From NCBI GenBank assembly GCA_900016875.1, contig FCNR01000040.1, positions 1 through 64,000 of the forward strand: a DNA stretch of 64,000 bases, in the 5' to 3' direction. Numbering within the stretch: position 1 is the first letter of the stretch; the number at the start of each line of letters is the position of its first letter. The DNA comes from Eubacteriaceae bacterium CHKCI004 (GTDB lineage: Bacteria; Bacillota; Clostridia; Lachnospirales; Lachnospiraceae). The notes beneath the pieces were generated by a model. That model made no database searches and was not told where the DNA came from. It saw nothing but the letters and a program-made list of their open reading frames with translations. Below are positions 9,098-18,554 of this stretch, one piece after another. A program made the position numbers and the translations under genes.

Positions 9098-9115
9098 ATC
9101 AACCTCTCTATACAA

Positions 9116-9952
9116 TCACAACAGTTTTTCTTTTAATATTCTAACGAAACTAACTTCCTTCATCTTAATGAACGGCGTGCTCTCCTCCGCCTTGTAAATG
9201 CGCACCTGATCGCCGGGGCGAAGCACCACGCCCTCCCGGCCGTCCGGCGAGATCACCGCTTCCTCTCTCTGTCCGTGGCGGATATTCTCCAGAGTGATGG
9301 TCACCACGTCGCTCTTGGCAAGCACCACGCTGCGGATAGCCAGCGAATGCGGACAGATCGGCGTCACCACAAAATTCTTGCAGGTAGGATTAATGATCGG
9401 CCCTCCGGCGGAAAGGTTATAGCTGGTAGAACCGGTCGGCGTACATACGATGACGCCGTCGGCGTGATACTGTTCAATGAGCACGTCGTTGATCTCAATG
9501 GACAGGCCAATCATACGGGAAAAGGAGCGGCGGCTGATAACGAAATCATTGAGCGCCGTAAAAGCGCCGGAACGCTCGCCGTTTCTGTAGACTTCTCCCC
9601 GGAGCATCATACGTTTTTCCAGTTCATATTTATCATCCACCAGATCTCTAAGCGTCTCCGGCAGTTCCTTGAGATCCACGTCCGCCAGAAAACCAAGGGT
9701 TCCGAGATTGATGCCAAGCAGCGGGATATTCTGTCCCACCAGCCGTCCCGCTGCCGCGAGAATCGTGCCGTCTCCACCGATGACAAGAATACACTCTGTT
9801 CCCTTCGGCACCTGTATGGGACTTACGTCATTATAATATCCGTCATAAATGTGACACTCGGCCCCCATGCCGATCAACGTGTCCTTGATGTGGCTGGTCA
9901 GGGCAAGCCCCGTATCCTTTTGTCTGTTTGGGATAATCAAAAAATTCTTCAT
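9116..9952 (-). CDS. nadK: NAD kinase
   Basis: A 278-residue enzyme that phosphorylates NAD to NADP using ATP or polyphosphate. The hallmark GGDGT appears in ILVIGGDGTILAA, and the second conserved block is TPTGSTSYNLSAGGPII. The order nadK-argR-recN is conserved in Firmicutes, and the 18-base gap to argR indicates an operon. The length is normal for bacterial NadK. Confidence 0.97.
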   Translation of the reverse strand: MKNFLIIPNRQKDTGLALTSHIKDTLIGMGAECHIYDGYYNDVSPIQVPKGTECILVIGGDGTILAAAGRLVGQNIPLLGINLGTLGFLADVDLKELPETLRDLVDDKYELEKRMMLRGEVYRNGERSGAFTALNDFVISRRSFSRMIGLSIEINDVLIEQYHADGVIVCTPTGSTSYNLSAGGPIINPTCKNFVVTPICPHSLAIRSVVLAKSDVVTITLENIRHGQREEAVISPDGREGVVLRPGDQVRIYKAEESTPFIKMKEVSFVRILKEKLL

Positions 9953-9991
9953 AATGTCTCACTCATCCTGTCTTTGTGAAATCGCATGACA

Positions 9992-10801
9992 TCAGTGATC
10001 CAGCGCGCCGTGGGAAGCCTGTACCACCGCCGGTATCGCCTGCGCGTCCACACTGCTCTCGCCTTCCACATTTTTAAGATGCAGCAGATATTCGATGTTG
10101 CCCTCCGGCCCTTTGATCGGAGAATAATCCAGATGCAGCAGAGAAAATCCGATGGACGCCGCGTAGTCCATCACCATGGCGATCACTTCCTCGTGTACCT
10201 TCGTATCACGAACCACACCCTTTTTTCCGACCTTATCCCGGCCGGCCTCAAACTGCGGTTTGATAAGGCAGACCACCTCGCCGCCCTCTCTCAGACACTG
10301 CTTCACCGGAAGCAGAATCTTTGTGAGGGATATAAACGAAACGTCGATGGAGGTGAAGTCCGCCGGTTCCCCGATATCCTCCGGCTTCACATAACGCATA
10401 TTTGTCTTTTCCATGCAGACCACCCGGGGGTCATTGCGCAGCTTCCAGTCAAGCTGCCCCCGGCCCACGTCGATGGAGAAGACCTTCGCCGCTCCGTTCT
10501 GAAGCATGCAGTCCGTGAAACCTCCCGTGGAAGCCCCCACGTCCATGCACACCTTTCCGTCAAGATCCAGGTCAAAACACTGCATGGCCTTTTCCAGCTT
10601 GAGTCCGCCGCGGCTCACGTATCGAAGCGTCGTTCCCCGGACCTCCACGGTCTCCGCCGCCTTCTCATCAAATGTACTGCCTGCCTTATCTTCTTTCTGT
10701 CCGTTCACGTAAACGATACCGGACATAATCATGGCCTTCGCCTTCTCTCTGGAAGGAGCCAGACCTTTTTGTACTATTATCATATCCAAACGCTGCTTCA
10801 T
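9992..10801 (-). CDS. tlyA: TlyA-family rRNA (cytidine-2'-O) methyltransferase / hemolysin A
   Basis: A 269-residue protein. The N-terminal S4 RNA-binding domain (MKQRLDMIIVQKGLAPSREKAKAMIMSGIVYVNG) is followed by an FtsJ-like methyltransferase fold with the SAM motif VCMDVGASTGGFTDCML. The ATG at 10801 overlaps the dxs stop (ATGA), which decides the start over an in-frame ATG at 10873 inside dxs. In mycobacteria TlyA 2'-O-methylates 16S and 23S rRNA and affects capreomycin sensitivity; that target here is inferred from the family. Confidence 0.92.
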   Translation of the reverse strand: MKQRLDMIIVQKGLAPSREKAKAMIMSGIVYVNGQKEDKAGSTFDEKAAETVEVRGTTLRYVSRGGLKLEKAMQCFDLDLDGKVCMDVGASTGGFTDCMLQNGAAKVFSIDVGRGQLDWKLRNDPRVVCMEKTNMRYVKPEDIGEPADFTSIDVSFISLTKILLPVKQCLREGGEVVCLIKPQFEAGRDKVGKKGVVRDTKVHEEVIAMVMDYAASIGFSLLHLDYSPIKGPEGNIEYLLHLKNVEGESSVDAQAIPAVVQASHGALDH

Positions 10802-12678
10802 AATTCTTTCACCTTTTCCAAAATGCGGCCGGCAATGGAAGCCGCGTCGATTCCCATTTGTTTTCTCTGCCATTCCACACTGCCATGCTCCACAAAGCAG
10901 TCCGGAATCCCGAAGGACAGCAGATGATTTTCGTAGCTGTTCTCATGAAGAAATGCAGAGACTGCCTCTCCGAATCCGCCGGAGAGTACATTTTCTTCCA
11001 CGGTGACAAGGAGCGGATAACGCTCCGCCAGCTCGTGAAGCATTTCCTCATCCATTGGACGAATGAACCGCACGTTGACCAGTCCCGGCTCCACGCCCTG
11101 TTCTTCTAATAATTCAACCGCTTTCAGCGCTTCATCCATCATGTTGCCCACGGAGAGAATGACCACGCCTTCTCCCTCCCGGATACTCTCGCTTCTGCCA
11201 AGCTCCACCGGAGGGCGGTGATCCTTCAGTCCGTCGAAGGCCTCTCCCCGCGGATACCGCATGGCCACAGGCCCGTCGTAATCCACGGCAAAGCGCATCA
11301 TGTCCTCCATCTCATCCTTGTTTTTCGGAGCCATCAGCACCAGATTCGGGATGTGAGACAGATAGGAAATATCAAAAATCCCCTGATGGGTCTCCCCGTC
11401 GGCGCCCACCAGCCCGGAACGGTCCACGCAGAAAAAGACCGGAAGCTTCTGGATACAGACATCGTGAAGAATCTGGTCATAGGCTCTCTGCAAAAAGGAA
11501 GAATACACAGCCACCACCGGCTTCATACCGGACGCCGCCATGCCCGCCGCAAATGTGACGGCGTACTCTTCCGCGATACCCACGTCAAAAAACCTCTCCG
11601 GACAGACTTCCTTAAATGCGTTGAGTCCGGTGCCGGACGGCATGGCCGCCGTGATGGACACCACATTTTCTTTCTCCCCGGCAATCTCTACAAGCGTCCG
11701 TGAAAATACATCCGTGTAACTGTCCGCCGTCTTCTTTTTAAGAGGCCGGCCTGTCTTTATATCGAACGGATCGATACCGTGGAACTTCTCCGGATTCTTC
11801 TCCGCGATGGGATATCCTTTTCCCTTTTTGGTCATCACGTGGATGAGAATCGGTCCCTCCATATGTTTGGCGCGATTGATGGCCTGGGTCATGGCAAAAA
11901 TGTCATGGCCGTCCACCGGGCCATAATAGGTGATGCCCATATTTTCAAACAACATTCCCGGGATGAGCAGCTGCTTGATGGAGTCCTTGGAACGCCTGAT
12001 GGTCCTTACCATGCTGTCTCCCACGCCAGGGATATTTTTGATGGCATTCTCCACGTTATCCTTGAACTCACCGTAGCTTTTCCGGTAACGGATGTCGTTG
12101 AGATACCGGCTCATGCCTCCCACATTTTCTGAAATGGACATCTTATTGTCATTTAAAATGACGATGATGTTCTTCTTTTTCTTCCGAAACAGCGCCAGAT
12201 TATTCAGCGCCTCGTACGCCATGCCGCCGGAGAGCGCACCGTCTCCAATGACAGCCACAATGGTCTCTTTCGTATTATTTAGATCTCTGGCCGCCGCAAA
12301 TCCCATGGCCGCCGCGATGGACGTGGAGCTGTGTCCCGTGCCGAAACAGTCGTACTCGCTCTCTTTCCGTTTCGGGAAGCCGCACATGCCGCCGCTTTTC
12401 CTCAGAGTGGCAAAGCCGTCCCGGCGTCCGGTCAGAAGCTTATGCACATAGGACTGATGCCCCACATCATAGATAATCTTATCTTCCGGCAGATGGAGAC
12501 ACAGATGCAGCGCCATCGTAAGCTCCACCACCCCCAGATTGGAGGCAAGATGCCCGCCGGTCTTACTGACATTTTCAATGAGGAAATCACGGATCTCCTG
12601 CGCCAGAACCGGATAGTACTTTGCCGGTATTTTCTTTATATCATTCGCTTTTTGTATTCTGTTTAAAATCTGACCCAT
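10798..12678 (-). CDS. dxs: 1-deoxy-D-xylulose-5-phosphate synthase
   Basis: A 626-residue thiamine diphosphate enzyme that joins pyruvate and glyceraldehyde-3-phosphate in the first step of the MEP isoprenoid pathway. The TPP-binding GDG...N motif is in VIGDGALSGGMAYEALNN near residues 145-160. The transketolase central domain includes VDRSGLVGADGETHQGIFD, and the C-terminal domain is complete. It sits directly after ispA, so isoprenoid precursor supply and prenyl chain synthesis are co-encoded. The enzyme also draws on the thiamine made by the thi operon in this window. Confidence 0.97.
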   Translation of the reverse strand: MGQILNRIQKANDIKKIPAKYYPVLAQEIRDFLIENVSKTGGHLASNLGVVELTMALHLCLHLPEDKIIYDVGHQSYVHKLLTGRRDGFATLRKSGGMCGFPKRKESEYDCFGTGHSSTSIAAAMGFAAARDLNNTKETIVAVIGDGALSGGMAYEALNNLALFRKKKKNIIVILNDNKMSISENVGGMSRYLNDIRYRKSYGEFKDNVENAIKNIPGVGDSMVRTIRRSKDSIKQLLIPGMLFENMGITYYGPVDGHDIFAMTQAINRAKHMEGPILIHVMTKKGKGYPIAEKNPEKFHGIDPFDIKTGRPLKKKTADSYTDVFSRTLVEIAGEKENVVSITAAMPSGTGLNAFKEVCPERFFDVGIAEEYAVTFAAGMAASGMKPVVAVYSSFLQRAYDQILHDVCIQKLPVFFCVDRSGLVGADGETHQGIFDISYLSHIPNLVLMAPKNKDEMEDMMRFAVDYDGPVAMRYPRGEAFDGLKDHRPPVELGRSESIREGEGVVILSVGNMMDEALKAVELLEEQGVEPGLVNVRFIRPMDEEMLHELAERYPLLVTVEENVLSGGFGEAVSAFLHENSYENHLLSFGIPDCFVEHGSVEWQRKQMGIDAASIAGRILEKVKEL

Positions 12679-12700
12679 ACGTTTTATCCTCCGGGCTCGT

Positions 12701-13597
12701 TTATTTTTTTCTTCCGCTCAGATACAGCAGGAGGTCACGAAGAAATGGATAATCCCGGTGCAGAGAATCAAAGGCGTCGATTGCCTCTTTGGTGTATTGT
12801 ATCACATCTTTGCCGGACTGCTCCAGTCCTTTCATGGACACGTAGGTATTTTTTTCATTTTTCTCATCGCTTCCCACCGGTTTGCCCAGCTCTTCCTGGG
12901 TGCTGGTCAGATCAAGGATATCATCCTGAATCTGGAAAGCGACGCCTGTTTTTCTGGCGATCTGCTCCACAGTCGCCACCTCTTCCTGAGACGCTCCCGC
13001 GAGCACTGCCCCGATCATCATGGCGCACTCGATGAGCGCCGCCGTTTTATTCTCGTGAATAAACAAAAGCTCCTCAAACGGAATCTCCCGCTGCTCGGAC
13101 TCCACGTCGGCCGTCTGTCCGCCGATCATGCCATATATGCCCGGTTTTCTTGTGAGGATGGCAAATGCTCTGGCCGTGCGGATATCCTCCTCCGTGCCGC
13201 GAAACGCCTTCGACGCCGTCTCAAAGGCATAGTTTAAAAGGGCGTCTCCCGCAAGGATCGCCATGGCCTCCCCGTAAACCACATGGGCGGTCTTTCTTCC
13301 TCTCCGGTAATCGTCGTTGTCGAGAGCCGGCAGATCATCGTGAATCAGCGAATACGTATGAATCATCTCGATGGCCGCCATAAACGGCTCGATCAGCGCA
13401 CGGTCGGTGCCGCCGAACATCCGGTACGTCTCGTCCATCAGCATGGGACGGAGCCGTTTGCCGCCCGCCCGCATGGTATAATTCATGGCGCTTATCACCG
13501 TCTTCTGATATCCCTCTTCCTCTGGCAGATAAGAATACAGAATCTCTTCCACCTCTTTTGTTCTTTTTTCAATCTTCTCCTTCAGGGATGCTTCCAT
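12701..13597 (-). CDS. ispA: Polyprenyl (farnesyl) diphosphate synthase, IspA type
   Basis: A 298-residue trans-prenyltransferase with both Asp-rich motifs: LIHDDLPALDND (first) and FQIQDDILDLT (second). It condenses IPP with DMAPP and GPP to make C10-C15 (possibly C20) diphosphates. The ATG at 13597 follows CAGGAGGG at good spacing and lies inside the end of xseB (29-base overlap), which suggests translational coupling. Chain length cannot be fixed without modelling the residues upstream of the first motif. Confidence 0.93.
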   Translation of the reverse strand: MEASLKEKIEKRTKEVEEILYSYLPEEEGYQKTVISAMNYTMRAGGKRLRPMLMDETYRMFGGTDRALIEPFMAAIEMIHTYSLIHDDLPALDNDDYRRGRKTAHVVYGEAMAILAGDALLNYAFETASKAFRGTEEDIRTARAFAILTRKPGIYGMIGGQTADVESEQREIPFEELLFIHENKTAALIECAMMIGAVLAGASQEEVATVEQIARKTGVAFQIQDDILDLTSTQEELGKPVGSDEKNEKNTYVSMKGLEQSGKDVIQYTKEAIDAFDSLHRDYPFLRDLLLYLSGRKK

Positions 13598-13790
13598 CTT
13601 TTCCCTCCTGTAATACAATAATCTCTTTCTCCGTTTTATCCAGGGTCTGACCGCATTTATCCAAAAGCTTCACACCCTTTTTATAATAATCCATGGAATC
13701 GGAGAGACTCAGCTCCGGATCTTCCAGCCGGTTCAGGATCTCATCCAGTTCCTCAAATGCCTTCTCTATGGAAAACTTTGTCTTTGCCAT
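13569..13790 (-). CDS. xseB: Exodeoxyribonuclease VII small subunit
   Basis: A 73-residue protein with the XseB core FEELDEILNRLEDPELSLSDSMDYYKKGVKLLDKC. It binds several copies per XseA to form ExoVII, which degrades single-stranded DNA. It starts three bases after the xseA stop and overlaps ispA at its 3' end. Confidence 0.95.
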   Translation of the reverse strand: MAKTKFSIEKAFEELDEILNRLEDPELSLSDSMDYYKKGVKLLDKCGQTLDKTEKEIIVLQEGKDGSIPEGED

Positions 13791-13793
13791 CGT

Positions 13794-15065
13794 TTATTCC
13801 TCTTTCTGCTCTGTGGAAATGTCTTCTCTGCGCTGCCTCGTCTTCGCCCCGGAAGGGATTCCCCTTCTTTTTGTGACGGCTACCGGCGTTACCTCCGCCT
13901 CACCGTCGGAAAAAATCAGCGAAAACGGCTCGTGCAGCGTAAGCTGTTCCACCGACGCCACCGGTCTCCCGGCCTTATCCTGCGCAAACACGTACCCGCC
14001 GGTCAGCCTGGCCGTCGGTGACAGTCCGTGGAGCCGCTCCGTCCGGAGCATCAGCTCATGCCTTGCCTCCCTGAGTCGCGCGTCCATGGTCTGATGCAGG
14101 CGCTCGCTCAGTGTCTGACAGAGCATCTTCTGTCTTAGAAGCTTCGTGCCGGGATGACGGGCCTCCAGCAGGCGCTGTGCTCCCAGCAATCGCTGCCGGT
14201 ATTCCTGCACCCGGTACAGCATCCTGCCGGCAAGCTCGTCCCTGTACCGGTCAAACTGCTGGATGATGGAATACACATCGGGAATCGCCAGCTCGCAGGC
14301 CGCCGACGGTGTGGCCGCCCGCACATCGGCGCAGTAGTCCGCGATGGTCATGTCAATCTCATGGCCCGTGCCGGATATAATCGGCGTCCTGGCCTCATAG
14401 ATGCTGTCCGCCACGATCCTCTCATTGAACGCCCACAAATCCTCGATGGAGCCGCCGCCCCGCCCGATAATGATAATGTCCACGCCGCTGTCGTCAAAAT
14501 ACCGGATGCCGCGGGCAATGCTCTCGGCCGCTCCCTCTCCCTGCACCTTTGCCGGGAAGAGATACAGCTGCACGAACGGATTCCTCCTGGCAGCGATGCT
14601 CTTGATATCCTCGATGGCCGCTCCCGTGAGCGCCGTGACGATGCCGATACGCTCCGGATAGGAAGGCAGCGGCTTCTTCCGCTCAAAATCAAAATATCCA
14701 AGCTCTGAAAGCTCCCGTTTCAGCTGCTCGTAGCGGACGTGGAGTTCTCCGGCGCCCGACAGCTCCAGCTCCTTTGCGTAAAGCTGATAGGAACCGTCCC
14801 GCTCAAACACGGAAATATTGCCCTGTACGATAACCATCTGTCCATTTTCCAGACGAAAATGAAGTCCTTTCGCCCTGTCGTTGGCAAACATCACACAGCG
14901 GATGGTGCTGTGCGCGTCCTTTAGAGTAAAATAAATGTGCCCCGAGGAATGGTATTTGCAGTTGGACACCTCTCCTTTTAAAAATATCTTTCGTAATGCG
15001 TAATCGCTGTCAAAAATCCGGCGAATGTATGAATTTATCTGTGAGACGGTAAATATCTGCTTCAT
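13794..15065 (-). CDS. xseA: Exodeoxyribonuclease VII large subunit
   Basis: A 423-residue protein. The N-terminal OB fold (KQIFTVSQINSYIRRIF...LKGEVSNCKYHSSGHIYFTLKD) precedes the catalytic domain with GRGGGSIEDLWAFNE and TGHEIDMTIAD, then a coiled-coil region that holds XseB. The ATG at 15065 matches the usual family start; a GTG at 15116 would add 17 unusual residues. An 8-bp GC-rich inverted repeat (15086-15093 with 15116-15123) lies just upstream, with no T-run, and may fold in the leader. The gap to nusB is about 190 bases, so a separate promoter is possible. Confidence 0.95.
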   Translation of the reverse strand: MKQIFTVSQINSYIRRIFDSDYALRKIFLKGEVSNCKYHSSGHIYFTLKDAHSTIRCVMFANDRAKGLHFRLENGQMVIVQGNISVFERDGSYQLYAKELELSGAGELHVRYEQLKRELSELGYFDFERKKPLPSYPERIGIVTALTGAAIEDIKSIAARRNPFVQLYLFPAKVQGEGAAESIARGIRYFDDSGVDIIIIGRGGGSIEDLWAFNERIVADSIYEARTPIISGTGHEIDMTIADYCADVRAATPSAACELAIPDVYSIIQQFDRYRDELAGRMLYRVQEYRQRLLGAQRLLEARHPGTKLLRQKMLCQTLSERLHQTMDARLREARHELMLRTERLHGLSPTARLTGGYVFAQDKAGRPVASVEQLTLHEPFSLIFSDGEAEVTPVAVTKRRGIPSGAKTRQRREDISTEQKEE

Positions 15066-15251
15066 GTTCTGTCCTGTACAAAAACAGGCGGCGCAAACCC
15101 CATATTCCGTTTTCACGCCGCCTGAAAGATTCTATCTTACTAAATTCAAAGTACCATTTACCGTGACCGCATCACCCGGGCGAACAGTCCGTCGTTCAAG
15201 ATTCAGCGAACTCCGCTCCCTGACCGGTCACTGCAAAGCATATGCGCAGGT

Positions 15252-15653
15252 CTACGCCAGCTTGGCAAGAACCCCGTTGATAAAACGCGGCGCATCCTCG
15301 CTGCAATATATCTTCGCCAGCTCCAGAGCCTCATTGATGGCCACTCCTTTCGGAATGTCCTCATCCTTTTCCATCTCATACACTGCCAGCCGGAGAATCG
15401 CAAGCTCCGTCTTTCCAAGTCTCTCCAGACGCCAGCCGGTACATATCTTCATGATCGTGCGGTCAATCTCATCCTGGATGTCCAGAATCGCATCTACCTT
15501 GTTCCGGATGTACGCGCTGTCTGCTTCGCTGATATCCGGCTTCTCTTCCAAAAACATCTCCGTCTGTTCCTGCAGTTCTTCTCTGGTATTAAATTCTATG
15601 CGGAAAAGCAAGAGGAAGATACTCTCCCTCAGCTCTCTTCTGCTCATTTTCAT
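15252..15653 (-). CDS. nusB: Transcription antitermination protein NusB
   Basis: A 133-residue all-helical protein with the typical start SRRELRESIFLLLFRIEF and end GVAINEALELAKIYCSEDAPRFINGVLAKL. NusB joins NusE (S10) at boxA RNA to support rRNA transcription. It lies between asp23 and xseA, a common order in Clostridia. Confidence 0.95.
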   Translation of the reverse strand: MKMSRRELRESIFLLLFRIEFNTREELQEQTEMFLEEKPDISEADSAYIRNKVDAILDIQDEIDRTIMKICTGWRLERLGKTELAILRLAVYEMEKDEDIPKGVAINEALELAKIYCSEDAPRFINGVLAKLA

Positions 15654-15723
15654 GTAGGAACCTCCATCTATCTTCCTTCGTGTCTATTTTATGCCGCCCG
15701 CTGTTATCGCGGGTCAATATACA

Positions 15724-15756
15724 GTCCGCCTGCCCCGTTTTGCCGGGACGGCGGAC
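15724..15756. other. GC-rich intercistronic hairpin between asp23 and nusB
   Basis: GTCCGCC (15724-15730) pairs with GGCGGAC (15750-15756), with an inner CCCG/CGGG helix. It begins 6 bases after the asp23 stop. There is no T-tract on the minus strand, so it looks more like an mRNA-stabilising or processing element than a terminator for this operon. Confidence 0.4.
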
Positions 15757-15762
15757 CTTTTG

Positions 15763-16143
15763 TTATTCGCTTTCTGTCTGGATACCCGCGATGCGGATAT
15801 TTACTTCATTTACCGTAAGTCCGGTCATGGTCTCAATGGCGCCCTTCACCTTCTCCTGCACTTCCTTGGAAGTCTTCGGAATGCTGACGCCGTACTGGAG
15901 GATCAGATTCAGATCCACATCCACCTGCTCGCCGTCGATGCTCACCTTCACGCCCTTGGAAAGGTTCTTCATGCCAAGCTTGCTGACGATCTCATTGGTA
16001 ATATTACCGGACATCTGCTGCACGCCGTCCACCTCGGTGGCCGCCAGACCCGCGATCACCGCGATGACTTCGTCTGCAATCTGCACCTGTCCCACATCCT
16101 CTATTTCATAACCGGAATGATTCACTTTATTCTCTTTATCCAT
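15763..16143 (-). CDS. Asp23/Gls24 family envelope-stress protein
   Basis: A 126-residue DUF322 protein with the family core VQIADEVIAVIAGLAATEVDGVQQM and VDLNLILQYGVSIPKTSKEVQEKVKGAIETMTGLTVNEVNI. Gls24/Asp23 proteins are membrane-associated through AmaP-type partners and are linked to cell-wall stress. It is the first gene of the run leading into nusB. The ribosome site AGGAGG precedes its ATG. Confidence 0.93.
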   Translation of the reverse strand: MDKENKVNHSGYEIEDVGQVQIADEVIAVIAGLAATEVDGVQQMSGNITNEIVSKLGMKNLSKGVKVSIDGEQVDVDLNLILQYGVSIPKTSKEVQEKVKGAIETMTGLTVNEVNIRIAGIQTESE

Positions 16144-16359
16144 GGAAACCTCCTTCTTGTGATACCTGCCATACCCATCTGTTTTCTATATATTTCTTCT
16201 TATAGTATAAACAAATGACATAGATTTATTTCCTATATTATAACAGACATCCCATGTTTTGCAACTTCTTTTTCCGGCGGGGAAAAGAGGGGCGCTGGCG
16301 GACAGAATGAGACACAGGGCACGCTGCCGCGCCCGGTCATGTGCGTCCTTGACGGATGG

Positions 16360-17568
16360 TTATTTTGCGTAGGTGACCGTGACATCCGGGTCGCATTCCA
16401 GTGCTGACGATTCGCGGATGCGGGTATTGGAGAGATCCAGCTCCGTTAAACGGGTATTTTCACAAAGTAATTTCCGCAAATTTACATTTCTCTTTAAATT
16501 TAATTTCTCAAGATTCGTATTTTTGCAGCGCAGTACCTGCAAATTGGTGTTTGTCTTTACATTTAACTTTGCTAAATTGGTATTCTCGAGACGAAGAGTC
16601 TTTAACTTTCTGCATCCTTTCACATTTACTTTCGTCAGATTCGGATTTTTGTGACAGTCTACTTTTGTGAGATTTGGATTATTACTTAAATCTAAAAAAA
16701 CCAGTTCAGTCCAGTGGCATCTCAAGGTCTCCAGTTTCTTATTTTTGCTTAAATCCGTCGAAGTGATTCCAGTCCTTCCTATTTCCCAGCCAAGATGCAG
16801 TGTCTTTAACTGCACATTAGTACTGAGGTCTACAGAAGTGAGAGCTCTGCCACCCACTCTCAGACTTTCCAGATTTTTTGCTTTCTTTAATTTTAATTTT
16901 GTCAGACTGTCGCTCCACACAGAAACTGTTTTCAGGCTGGAACATTTTTTCAAATTAAGAGTCTGTAAGCTGCGGGTGCTATCCGATATAGAAATTTCTT
17001 TCAAATGTTGAAAACCGGCAAGATTTAATTTCGTTATATTAAGGCCGCTAAGTTCGATGGCACGCAGATCGGTGCTGCCCTTCAGATTCAGAGCGTCAAT
17101 ACAACTATCAGGCCCGCCTGAGATATATACTTCTCTCAGATTAGTACAATCCCGAAGATTGATTGTTCTCAGATAGCCGGTGATGGTGTGAATCTGCACT
17201 TTTTTTAATTTCTTAAAATTACTGAAATCAATCACCGATGCAGTAGCCTTCTGATAAATACCCTCACTCTCATCGAAGAACATTTCATCATAGTCAAAAT
17301 CTTCCAGATTGGTGAAATTCTCTATTCCTTTGAAAGAATCAACATAATCGGAATGGCCAAAATGGATTTCCTTTACATTTGAAGCTTCTTTCCTAGAAAG
17401 ATATCCGTCTCTATTGGTATCAGCCTCCTCTGCATATGTTTTTACTGCTGAGGAAAAATTGGTGTCATTGATGGCTACCTTCGACGACGCCTCCGCAGAC
17501 ACGCCTGCACCAAATAAAAATGTACAGGCCAACGCGGTGAAAATGAATAGTTTCAGATGTTTTTTCAT
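16360..17568 (-). CDS. Secreted leucine-rich-repeat protein with EF-hand loop (paralogue of 3028-4230)
   Basis: A 402-residue protein starting at the ATG at 17568, after GGAAGGGGG. It shares with the first LRR protein the signal peptide (LFIFTALACTFLFGAG), the segment KVAINDTNF, the EF-hand loop DTNRDGYLSRKE, the ~21-residue LRR array and the C-terminal CDPDVTVTYAK. Between EF-hand and repeats the two diverge most, which suggests that ligand contacts have changed. No wall anchor is visible. The coding region is AT-rich compared with asp23 and nusB. A TGGTATAAT extended -10 lies upstream at 17641-17633. A role in surface interaction is inferred from the fold only. Confidence 0.8.
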   Translation of the reverse strand: MKKHLKLFIFTALACTFLFGAGVSAEASSKVAINDTNFSSAVKTYAEEADTNRDGYLSRKEASNVKEIHFGHSDYVDSFKGIENFTNLEDFDYDEMFFDESEGIYQKATASVIDFSNFKKLKKVQIHTITGYLRTINLRDCTNLREVYISGGPDSCIDALNLKGSTDLRAIELSGLNITKLNLAGFQHLKEISISDSTRSLQTLNLKKCSSLKTVSVWSDSLTKLKLKKAKNLESLRVGGRALTSVDLSTNVQLKTLHLGWEIGRTGITSTDLSKNKKLETLRCHWTELVFLDLSNNPNLTKVDCHKNPNLTKVNVKGCRKLKTLRLENTNLAKLNVKTNTNLQVLRCKNTNLEKLNLKRNVNLRKLLCENTRLTELDLSNTRIRESSALECDPDVTVTYAK

Positions 17569-17632
17569 AGTGTGTTCCCCCTTCCCATGATATAAAACTG
17601 CATACAACTCGAACCGTCATTCCGTTGCTTCC

Positions 17633-17641
17633 ATTATACCA
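17633..17641 (-). promoter_or_regulatory. Extended -10 promoter of the third LRR gene
   Basis: TGGTATAAT on the minus strand is a perfect extended -10 (TGnTATAAT), about 65 bases before the ATG. No good -35 is visible. Confidence 0.5.
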
Positions 17642-17760
17642 TAATAAATCGTCTGTGCCGCTTGTAGTGATAAATCAGACCATGTTTTTGTAATAATCAG
17701 ACTTCTCTTCGTAAGTCAGGCAGGAAAAGCTCGACAATTTAGTATTCATAGTCTAGTAGT

Positions 17761-18552
17761 CTAATCTAATATTCCAGACATATCTATATAATCTAAGATT
17801 ACCTCTTCTGGTTGGTCGGACATGAATCTAAACAAATATCCTTTTTGTTCATAAAAAATTGTATTTCTTCTTCCGTCAGAAATAGAGTACGCTTCTAGTT
17901 CATCTGTTAATTGAATTTGATGTTTATAGCCTTCTTTTTCATCGTAAGTGATGGATGATGTAAATAGTGAGGCATCATTTTGCATATAATCAATAAAATT
18001 GCCCTCGGTATTTTCGTAAGTAATAGTATAATAGCCAAATTCTGCATTCTCCTCCTCATACACCACCTGATACCCTTCTGGCACCTCCTTCCATTTGTAA
18101 GCATGAAATTCTTCACTGGCGGTGTTCGCACCTTCCTGTTCTGTGGTATTTTCCGGAGCGGATTCAATGGTGACATTATCGGAGAAAAACTGAAGGCTTA
18201 ACCGGCGCAGGCCTTCCCGGATATCATCGCTGGCAAGTGCAGCCCCGGATACTCCCAGCATGAGCAGAGCCACGATCGCGATATATCTGCGGTATGACCA
18301 GGGGGAAGGATGATTTTTTCGTTTATGATTCAGCTGTTGCAGAAAAGGTTCGTCTTCACTTTCGGCGTCCGATTGATTATGTACAGTAAATGCATCGGCC
18401 GATGCAAACACCCGGTTCATTTTCTCATGGAATTCCGGGCTGAAAATGTGAGGGGCTTTCGTTGCTTTTTCGTTCTGTTCCTGAAAGTCTTTTTCGACCA
18501 CCATGCGGGCCGCTTTTTCCAGAATGGCGTCCGTCAATCTTACCTTTCTCAT
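17761..18552 (-). CDS. DUF4367 membrane protein, probable anti-sigma partner
   Basis: A 263-residue protein. Residues 1-85 are charged and cytoplasmic (MRKVRLTDAILEKAARMVVEKDF). One transmembrane helix follows at about residues 89-107 (YIAIVALLMLGVSGAALA). The extracellular part ends in a DUF4367-like domain (YKWKEVPEGYQVVYEEE ... YLFRFMSDQPEEVILDYIDMSGI). It begins two bases after the ECF sigma gene stops. A cytoplasmic domain, single helix and outer sensor fit an anti-sigma factor or signal-relay protein. No classical zinc anti-sigma motif (HxxxCxxC) is visible, so the anti-sigma role is inferred from context. Confidence 0.7.
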   Translation of the reverse strand: MRKVRLTDAILEKAARMVVEKDFQEQNEKATKAPHIFSPEFHEKMNRVFASADAFTVHNQSDAESEDEPFLQQLNHKRKNHPSPWSYRRYIAIVALLMLGVSGAALASDDIREGLRRLSLQFFSDNVTIESAPENTTEQEGANTASEEFHAYKWKEVPEGYQVVYEEENAEFGYYTITYENTEGNFIDYMQNDASLFTSSITYDEKEGYKHQIQLTDELEAYSISDGRRNTIFYEQKGYLFRFMSDQPEEVILDYIDMSGILD

Positions 18553-18554
18553 GT

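Noticed and set aside
15086-15123. GC-rich inverted repeat upstream of xseA
   Set aside because: Arms are only 8 bp with a 22-base loop and no T-run; not convincing as a terminator or operator, so only mentioned with xseA.
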